From contig OX463829.1 in NCBI GenBank assembly GCA_949825045.1, positions 17,392,715-17,456,714 on the forward strand: DNA of 64,000 nucleotides. Direction: 5' to 3'. Within the stretch, counting starts at the first letter, position 1. Every line of letters begins with the position of its first letter. Of the stretch, positions 56,824-64,000 are shown in pieces. A model generated the notes under the pieces. It had not been told where the DNA came from. It worked only from the letters and a program-made list of their open reading frames with translations, and searched no databases. This stretch comes from Argyresthia goedartella (taxonomy: Eukaryota > Arthropoda > Insecta > Lepidoptera > Argyresthiidae). A program made the translations under genes and the position numbers.

Positions 56824-58807
56824 ATGTTATATTTATTCACTGGCCTAAACACGAATTTTCTAAAAGTTGGACTGTGGAATGCGGGTTCCCTTAACACAGG
56901 GCATGATGAATTTATAGTGGCGTTGGGGCAGCGCTCGCCCGACATTGTTGCGATAAACGAGACATGGCTGCGCCCGGGCGAGGAGCGTCGCGCCCCGGCT
57001 GTGCCTGGCTGGATACCGACTGGCGCACCTCCCGCGCAACCATCAGCAAACTCGTCGTGCGCGCGGCGGAGGCGTAGGCTTCTACATCAGGAAAGGCATA
57101 AGAGCTAAGTCTCAATCTCATCCGCCTTCTGAAGACGGAGTTGAGCAGTTCTGGTTGTCAGTAAATGTTAACTCTAAAAATTTTAATCGGCACTGCTTAT
57201 CGCCCGCAGTGGAATGTTGACGTTTTCTTGGACGCCCTTACTCAGTCTATAGTTGCTTTTTCACTGTTTGACAGAATTATTTTATTGGGAGACTTTAACA
57301 TTGACATGACAGACCCTGATGACAATGTTACTTCGAAACTGACACAATTTTTAAACTATACATACTATACATATAATAAAAAGAGAAACCCAGCGCACGC
57401 TGAATACTAACCAGGTCATTAAAAAAAAATGACATGCCCGCTTTTGAATTTAATCTCCACGGCATAGACTGGAATGCTATCTCCGAAATAAAAGATGTCA
57501 AATTAATGGTCGCAACTTTCATCCTCAAATATTAGCGGACCTCCGACCAATTAGTTTGCTCCCCTATTTGTCAAAAATCGTCGAAAAGGTGGAATACAAC
57601 CAGGTGATGACATATGTTGAAGACAGTGCTATCCTGCCGATTCTACAGTCAGGTTTCAGAAGGGACCGGAGCACTACATCTGCCTTACTTGATGTGGTTG
57701 ACAACATACGTGCAGCACAAGATGGGGGGGATGGCACTGTTCTGGGCCCTTCTTGACTTTTCGAGAGCATTTGATTGCATTAATATTCCACTACTCCTCT
57801 CCAAGTTGACATATTATGGGTTTGATGTACCTATAGTAAAGTGGTTCAATAGCTATCTAAGCAATCGACAGCAGCAGGTATCTTTAAAGAGAAATGACGG
57901 GTCAAGCCACTTATCGAGGAGCGTTATGTTTGATCGGGGGGTGCCCCAAGGTTCCATTCTGGGGCCTTTGCTGTTCATTATGTTTACTGCTGACATCATT
58001 AACAGCATTAAGCATTGTAAATACCACCTCTATGCCGACGACCTGCAATTATATATTCACATGAATAGGGCAACCATTGATGGGCGTATCCGTGACCTTA
58101 ATGCAGATTTGGATCGCATCTCTTCCTGGTCGTCTGGAAGTTCTTTAGTTCTGAATCCCAATCTGGGCTCTAGACATCAAGTTGCGACTCTAACAGATCT
58201 AGAGCCACGCCTCCTTATAGCAGGAGTTCCCATCGAACGGGTTACAGAAGCTCGTAATCTCGGTCTTATCATGGATAGCGAACTACGCTTTGAAAAGCAT
58301 ATATCCGAACTAGTGAGGAATTGCTTTTATAGACTAAGTATACTATATAAATTACGGGGATATCAATCTGTGGACATGCGCGTTGCTCTCTGCGAATCGT
58401 TAATACTTTCAAAACTTAATTACTGCATTCCTGTGTATGGTCCATGCCTATATGGCAAAACCCATAGACTTATTCAACGTATACAGAACGCCTGTGCTCG
58501 TTATTGTTTCGACGCTGCAAACCTGCTTAAGATGAAAGGTAGACAGGACTTGTTCCTTGCATCGCTCCTGTTTGGTGTGTTTAAGACCGGCAAGCCAGAG
58601 TATTTGTATAATAAATTAGAGTGGCGAATGTCACTTCACCCTAACAGGGCCACGACAACTATCTTGTCTGTGCCGCGGCATGTGACTGCAGCGTTTCGTG
58701 GCAGTTTCAGGTATTTGGCCACCAAATGTTGGAACAACATCCCTCCACCAATACGGCAATTAAAGTCCAAAACCTGTTTCAAACTTCTTTTGGATCAACA
58801 ACAATAA
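56824..58807 (+). pseudogene. Non-LTR ORF2 (endonuclease and RT), with internal deletion and frameshifts
   Basis: The endonuclease part reads VGLWNAGSLNTGHDEF, PDIVAINETWLRPGEE, and after a shift RGGGVGFYIRKGIRAKS, then IGTAYRPQWNVDVF and IILLGDFNIDM. Around 57360-57540 the region between endonuclease and RT is deleted. RT begins LRPISLLPYLSKIVEKV and ILPILQSGFRRDRSTTSALL. A G run at 57725-57731 shifts the frame. The long last frame (to 58807) has LLDFSRAFDCIN, GVPQGSILGPLLFIMF, HLYADDLQLYIH (YADD active site) and a full C-terminal region. This is a CR1/Jockey-type RT on the same element as the PHD ORF1. Confidence 0.88.
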
Positions 58808-59140
58808 TAACCGTTCTGTCAGCCCATGGTGGCCGATCCTTAGAATGAGGTGTGGCGTGGCTCGTTCTTGTTTTTTTTTTGCTATTTGCTAGCTCATGCT
58901 GTTTGCGTCCTTGTTTATTTGCTTGCTTCTGGATGGTCAGGTCTTCCTCTGTCTGTCACGTTTTCTTCCCGCTTATTCCTTGTATTTTCTGGTACCGCTT
59001 TGTATATCTTTGGTTCTCTGCGATAGAACATTCACTATTCATTATGTATTTACCCACCATATTTGTATTTATCCTTCATATTATATTGCACCGTATGTAT
59101 GACACACGTTATATTTATGCATCTCACACACACAGTATTG
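58808..59140 (+). other. 3' UTR of the preceding non-LTR element
   Basis: T-rich sequence after the RT stop with no coding motif. It ends at the palindromes at 59141. The true element end may lie beyond the next insertion, at the AATAAAC plus (TTTCTA)n tail near 60937-60962. Confidence 0.4.
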
Positions 59141-59220
59141 ACTCACACTGCCTACTATATGTATAGTAGGCAGTGTGAGTATTGACTCACACTGCCTACT
59201 ATATAGTAGGCAGTGTGAGT
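59141..59220. repeat. Two tandem palindromes
   Basis: ACTCACACTGCCTACTAT and its exact complement occur twice: 59141-59180 with a 4-base loop and 59185-59220 with no loop (a perfect 36-bp palindrome). The two hairpins are separated by ATTG. They lie at the junction between two non-LTR elements. Confidence 0.92.
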
Positions 59221-59221
59221 C

Positions 59222-60720
59222 ATACTCAATCAAATGCTCTCACACTTCAACCGTACAAAACAACTCCACGCTAAACAATATGGTTTCACTAGGGGTAAAT
59301 CGACTACGGATGCAGGTATTACCCTTGTATCTCATATTTATTCTGCATGGGAGACCGCACAGGATGCTATCGGAGTTTTTTGCGACCTGTCGAAGGCGTT
59401 TGATTGTGTTGATCATAATACGCTATTAATTAAATTAAATCATTACGGAGTTAGAAATAAAGCGTTGGATCTACTAAGATCATACCTAAGCAATAGAATT
59501 CAAAAGGCAGAAGTTAACGGCGTAAAATCTGATGGATCGGGTGTTAAAATTGGCGTTCCACAAGGTTCCATATTAGGCCCTTTCTTATTCCTGGTATATA
59601 TTAATGATCTGCCTTTCATGGTGGAGAAATTAACTGACATAGTGTTGTTTGCTGATGATACTTCACTGGTCTTCAAAATTGAAAGACAAAAAGGAGAATT
59701 TGATGATGTTAATGGTGTATTGTCTTTAACCTTGAATTGGTTCACAGTTAATAATTTATTGTTAAACGCTGGTAAAACCAAGTGTATCAAATTCTCACTT
59801 CCAAATGTCAGGCAAGTTGAGACCAGTTTAGTGTTAGACAACAGCACGTTAGAATTAGTAAATGATACGAAGTTTCTTGGAATAACCATTGATAGCAAAT
59901 TGCAGTGGGGACCCCACATAGATAAATTGGCTGGTAAATTAAGTTCTGCGGCTTACGCTGTTAGGAACATCAGACAAAGCACGGATGTGGCTACATCTAG
60001 GCTAGTATATTTTAGTTACTTTCATAGTGTGATGTCCTATGGTATCTTGTTGTGGGGGAAAGCAGCGGATATTCAAACTATTTTTATTTTACAGAAAAGA
60101 GCTATTCGAGCAATTTATAATTTAAAACGAACAGACTCCTTAAGAGAGCTTTTTAAAGAAATTGACATACTAACAGTAGCTAGTCAATTTATTTTCGAAA
60201 ATATAATGTATGTACGCAAGAACCTTACAACATTTTCCAAACTTAGCGATAGCTGTAATGTTTACCTAAGAAATAATCACAGACTATGTGCGCCCCGTTT
60301 TAGACTCGCGAAGGTTAGCAATTCTTTCAAGGGTCAGTGCATTCTCTACTACAATAAGATACCTCTGGAGATTTTGAAATTGCCACTTGAGCAATTTAAA
60401 AAGCATGTTAAAGCAACTTTGTCGAAAAAGGGATATTACAATGTTCAAGATTACTTAAATGACAGGACTGTATGGGGTTAATCTGGCTCAACACAGACCT
60501 TGCTGTTAATAATTTTGTAATTATTTATTCCTGCTTATTAATCATAACAATTAAATTTTTCATATTTGTATTAGTTAAGCACAACCTATTTTTAAAAGAG
60601 ATCTAAATATCAATCTGTGGGAGTTTCTACGCCCTTCTTCTCCCACAGTGGTCCAATGTAGAGAAGAGGCAAAAAATGACGTTTGCTAAGTATATGTAAA
60701 TATCTACAGTAAAAAAAAAA
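59222..60720 (+). mobile_element. 5'-truncated non-LTR element of family B, longer copy
   Basis: Starts inside the RT domain just after the palindromes and ends in an A-rich tail (about 60710-60725). From about 59967 onward it matches the copy at 14607-15362. The 3' UTR contains CCCTTCTTCTCCCACAGTGG in both copies. Confidence 0.85.
59234..60481 (+). CDS. Family B reverse transcriptase, N-terminally truncated but open
   Basis: A 415-residue open frame with no lesion. RT motifs in order are KQYGFTRGKSTTDAG, FCDLSKAFDCVDH, VPQGSILGPFLFLVYINDLP, VLFADDTSLVF (FADD, catalytic), LNAGKTKCIKF and KFLGITIDSKLQWGPHI. These are followed by the long C-terminal region ending LNDRTVWG. This is a Jockey-superfamily type RT. 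The endonuclease and the first RT blocks are missing because the copy is 5' truncated, so the ATG used is internal and the protein is not functional as such. Confidence 0.88.
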   Translation: MLSHFNRTKQLHAKQYGFTRGKSTTDAGITLVSHIYSAWETAQDAIGVFCDLSKAFDCVDHNTLLIKLNHYGVRNKALDLLRSYLSNRIQKAEVNGVKSDGSGVKIGVPQGSILGPFLFLVYINDLPFMVEKLTDIVLFADDTSLVFKIERQKGEFDDVNGVLSLTLNWFTVNNLLLNAGKTKCIKFSLPNVRQVETSLVLDNSTLELVNDTKFLGITIDSKLQWGPHIDKLAGKLSSAAYAVRNIRQSTDVATSRLVYFSYFHSVMSYGILLWGKAADIQTIFILQKRAIRAIYNLKRTDSLRELFKEIDILTVASQFIFENIMYVRKNLTTFSKLSDSCNVYLRNNHRLCAPRFRLAKVSNSFKGQCILYYNKIPLEILKLPLEQFKKHVKATLSKKGYYNVQDYLNDRTVWG

Positions 60721-61900
60721 ATAAAAAGTCAATGGTTCGGCAGAATATCAGTTCCCTGTAGCGTATGCTGAGCCGCACCTTTTCACTGTCACGTTACACG
60801 CCGCATAGAATTTGTCATGACTCCTACATAGTTTTCTTCATTTTTGTAATTTATCTGATTTTCGTATTGCTGGTTGATTTTTATTTAATTTTTTTCTGTT
60901 TATCTATGTATGTGTTGTGTAATTTGACTTTTGAATAAACTTTTTTCTATTTCTATTTCTATAAACCGTTTAACCTACATTTTATCCACGGGAAGTCCCT
61001 ACGTTGAAATGAAAGTGACAACTGTTGGTCAGATCGGTTTATTATAAAAGAATAAGGTCTTTTTCTTAGTGGCCGGGCTTACATTTAACTAGCCTTATTA
61101 TCGAAGGCTTAGATCTAAACTTATTTCGCGTGGTTAACGAAATCTTAATGTTGATCAAAAACGCAAACTTGATCCAAAAGGAAAAGTGGGTCCTCAGAGG
61201 TCACCGTGAGGTGGGGACGTCTCCTCTGAGTTCTTTTGCACACGGCGAGGGAGTACGGCTCACCCAAAGCTCACAGCGGTCCCTTTCACACCGTGGGACG
61301 CCATGCGTGATGTTATTTCTCTGGAATTCGGAAAAAAACAACAATGACGTACTTTTCTGCATAAGTACACAGTTAGGCTTCCTAACTCAGATGCTGCTAC
61401 ACACATTTCAAAACAAATAAACTTTTAGATTAGAAGTTTCCACACTCAATGTCAAATATGTAATCTTCCTATAAAAATACAAGGACATCATAATAGGAAA
61501 TGTCACAGGGCAGGCATGGGTTTTATACATAGGTTGCCAGGTACTATTACTACAAACTACTAGGCCATAACAAGGGAAATACTACACCATAAAACAAGTC
61601 ACTGCAAAACTCTGTCAATTCTCTCGCATAGGCACTGGGCACCCGTTGCGTCACAAAGTTAATATGAAAGGAATCAGTTGGGATTGTACACGGCCTCATC
61701 ATATCACAAATGTCTCGCTCAGGAATGCGGGGCCCTGAAAGCGAATACGCGACGGATCACTTTACAGTTCTTCAGGAAAGGAAAACCTTTAAGGGCAGGC
61801 TGGAGCTCGCCTCACATGGGTCCTTGCGGTCTACGCGTTCCAGCGACAAATAAGTATGTGCAGCCGGCAGTGAACAAAAGTAAAGATTAAAATCTGTCTC
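60721..61900. other. Non-coding; probable non-LTR tail at the left, otherwise nothing recognised
   Basis: A GAATAAAC signal followed by TTTCTATTTCTATTTCTA (about 60933-60962) looks like a further retroelement 3' end. The rest has no conserved motif. Confidence 0.35.
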
Positions 61901-61904
61901 AATG

Positions 61905-62640
61905 TGCCAACGCTCGACCAGGGTTCAACTTGATGAAAATAGCATCTGCCAGTCGCATTCCAAAAGAAAGGTCCTCATCACCCTGCTTGACTTCAGCGAT
62001 GCCTTTATTTTGAATTCTTGGTGCGGTACTGGGATCTTTGAATATGTTATTATTTGAATTAACTCTTACCTCAGAGATCGTCAACGGCACATCAAGTCTG
62101 AGGAGACTGAAACTCAATGATCTCACCGCAGGAGTGCCTCAAGGTGGTATTGTTTCTCCTTTCCTGTTTTCAGTCTTTATCAACTTCATCTCCAACGTTC
62201 TCTCTTCTTCGTATCATTTCTACGCTGATGATCTCCAAATCTATAGCCATTTTCCCCCTTGCGATTTAGTTTCATGCGTGGGTGTTGAATGCTGACCTCG
62301 AGAATATGAAGGACTGGGCCTCGTCCCACGGGCTGTTGGTTAACCCGATATAATCGCAAGCAATAATTATTGGAACCAAGCACTCTCTTTCCTTATTGCA
62401 GAAACCTATAGTTCCTGTAACTTATAATGGAATAGAATACGCTGCTAAGGCGAAAAACCTCGGGGTCATCTTTGATAACCAGCTGTGTTGGTTTCACATC
62501 TCTGCGAGGTCAGCAGACGGGTCTTTGCGTTTTTCCATTCCCCTAGGCGTCTGCAGAATTTCTTGCCACGGCAGACCAAAATTACCCTTGTACATTCCCT
62601 TCTCATGCCGTTGATCGACTATGCCGATGTTGTCTGGGCT
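61905..62640 (+). pseudogene. Jockey-type RT remnant
   Basis: Fragments in order: VLITLLDFSDAF-like (about 61970), then VNGTSSLRRLKLNDLTAGVP, QGGIVSPFLFSVFINFISNV, YHFYADDLQIYSH (YADD), LNADLENMKDWASSHGLLVN and NGIEYAAKAKNLGVIFDNQL. At least four frame changes or stops lie between them. It is a different family from the elements at 54-60 kb. Confidence 0.8.
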
Positions 62641-62887
62641 AGTGCGAACTGTTATGACGCGCCGCGTCAGAACGTTGTAAAAAAACAATAAAAGTTAAAT
62701 AGTTTTATTTTTGAAATTAACTTTGTTAATTATTGACAATAAAAGTAAGTATTTTAAAATAATTTAAATTGTTTAATATTTATGCGTCGGAAACGCACCG
62801 GTTTTTTGTTGCGCGAATCGATCGCGAGTAATCAAGACATCACTAGCGAAAACGGCACTAGCAGCTGTCACTCGTACCGGAACGAGA
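62641..62887. other. 3' flank of RT remnant, nothing further recognised
   Basis: Contains two AATAAAAG signals (about 62690 and 62740) in AT-rich sequence, fitting a retroelement 3' UTR. Confidence 0.35.
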
Positions 62888-63286
62888 TGTAAAATTGGAG
62901 GTTAATTTTTCTCTTGGTCTGTCTCATCGGTGAGAATAACATGGCGGCTCGGGCCCCGTGATGGTATTTCGGTGTACCAATTATCATACAGGCCTCGGGC
63001 CTGGTCAGAGTGTAAATCTACCTCATAGCGTCGGGCTATTGAATTGTAATTAGATTCGCGTCAGCGGCCAAGTGATCCCTGTTGATTGGACATCGTCGCA
63101 TCGGTAGCGGCGACTCCACGGTCACGGCAGGCAGCACGCCGGCGACAGCGTCTCGAATCGAGCTTTCGATTTCCTGCCTACGGAGACAAGGTCAGTAACC
63201 AATTTCATCACTTCTTTTCTCTCACGTGGCAAAGGCACAACCCCTCAGGATTCTCACGCCGTTCGGTAGGCGTGGGAAATTAACCA
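62888..63286 (+). mobile_element. Candidate 5' LTR of an LTR retrotransposon
   Basis: The stretch begins TGTAAAATTGG and ends GGAAATTAACCA, i.e. TG...CA with short inverted similarity (GGTTAATTTT against GAAATTAACC). It is followed three bases later by TGGTAGCAGAAGCGCGG at 63290, placed like a tRNA primer-binding site. Only one LTR can be in the window, so the call rests on layout. Confidence 0.4.
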
Positions 63287-63971
63287 TTTTGGTAGCAGAA
63301 GCGCGGTTTCCTAGTCGGAAATCATCGATTCACGGTAGGGTTGCCTTTGTCACATTGTAGTTGGGAGAAAAGAATATCCCAGATTGGCTCAAGTCGGCAA
63401 TGAGTCTGTGGTCGGTATACCACGATTAAAGTTCATTTTCGGTAAGTGAAAGTATAAGTGCCAATTTAGCTAACAGTTGTTATAAAATTGTAGTCGGAAC
63501 TACTGTTGTTGAGCATAAAAGATTGAACAGTCATTCTGCGAAGTAACTAGATTGTATTACTTGCGATAGAACGTCGGGTTCTATAGTCCTACAGTGTTAT
63601 TTCGGTTTGCACAGCAGGGTCGGGCTATTTAAGGGGTATTAAGCTGATTTTGCTGACCTCAAAGGAAGTGTGGTTCCTATCGGAGGGGCCACTACTAGAA
63701 AAATAGTTTTTTTTATAATATCCTTTTGTGTGTTATTTGGATTGTACCACATGGTGGCATTCTCTAATTGATTTAGAGTGTATATTATAAGGTGTATGTC
63801 CACAGGGCGACCATATTAAATATTGTTTATGATTTAATTGTTTAGTGGTTGCCTTGGGTTTTACAACTTAGTTTTAATTTCTGTGCCCAGCGCTGACGGG
63901 AAAGTGCTGGTATCTGGCTGTGCTTAGTTCGGCAGTGAAGCATAGGACCAGGAACAATTAAATCGGTAACC
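63287..63971 (+). other. Leader between candidate LTR and first ORF
   Basis: About 680 bases without a long ORF, as in untranslated gag leaders. No other feature was seen. Confidence 0.35.
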
Positions 63972-64000
63972 ATGGCACCTTCGCCCTTGACGGTACTGCG
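63972..64000 (+). CDS. Start of an ORF running off the right edge (gag-like?)
   Basis: ACCATGG is a strong start context. The nine visible codons read MAPSPLTVL. Position after the candidate LTR and leader suggests the first ORF of an LTR retrotransposon. Too short to assign. Confidence 0.35.

Noticed and set aside
1..64000. CRISPR arrays, rRNA or tRNA genes, bacterial operons
   Set aside because: I saw no regularly spaced identical repeats, no cloverleaf with B-box motifs that I could confirm by eye, and gene structure is eukaryotic.

Overview
The window looks like a piece of an AT-rich insect chromosome, most probably a moth or butterfly. The host assignment is an inference. It rests on one recognisable single-copy host gene with an animal exon-intron structure, a very dense load of transposable elements of kinds common in Lepidoptera (maT-type DD37D, Tc1, piggyBac-like with TTAA ends, pogo-like, Merlin-like, RTE and Jockey/CR1-type non-LTR elements, many foldback MITEs), and a dispersed repeat whose conserved blocks I recognise from lepidopteran genomes. 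I see no bacterial-type genes, operons, CRISPR arrays, rRNA or tRNA genes.

The one confident host gene is on the minus strand. It is an orthologue of CLASRP (CLK4-associating serine/arginine-rich protein, SWAP/SFRS16 family), a nuclear RS-domain splicing-related protein. I could place 16 coding exons between 42655 (start codon) and 10350, and all reading frames join. They give at least 686 residues; the last residues and the stop codon are not located with certainty. Exons 1-6 are packed into about 2.2 kb with mostly short introns. Exons 7-16 are spread over more than 24 kb because their introns are filled with transposable elements and inverted repeats.

Layout. 1-4.9 kb holds degraded retrotransposon and transposase remnants, some rearranged. 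5.3-7.9 kb holds simple repeats and an intact 474-aa IS630/Tc1/mariner-superfamily transposase with DD82E spacing. 8-10.3 kb holds dispersed repeats. 10.35-42.66 kb is CLASRP, with intronic insertions: non-LTR fragments at 10.7, 14.6 and 28.1 kb, MITEs at 11.0, 16.0, 33.3 and 36.0 kb, a nearly complete maT element at 26.3 kb, a complete-length Tc1 element at 29.9 kb, a decayed piggyBac-like element at 35.0 kb, and a 3-kb thicket of nested inverted repeats at 37.5-40.4 kb. 42.8-47.8 kb holds a dispersed repeat, a Merlin-like remnant and a Copia pol remnant. 47.8-53.2 kb holds a THAP fragment and a broken hAT-like transposase gene, split by an intact pogo-like element (48382-51403) that carries a CENPB/DDE transposase ending in a PHD finger. 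53.6-61 kb holds a PHD-ORF1 non-LTR element, itself hit by a MITE and by a second non-LTR element. 61.9-62.6 kb holds another RT fragment. From about 62.9 kb to the right edge there is a probable LTR-retrotransposon 5' end.

I found no clear novel system. The observations most worth a second look are the intact pogo-PHD element nested exactly in a hAT coding codon, the intact DD82E transposase, near-identical non-LTR copies 45 kb apart, and insertions very close to CLASRP splice sites.
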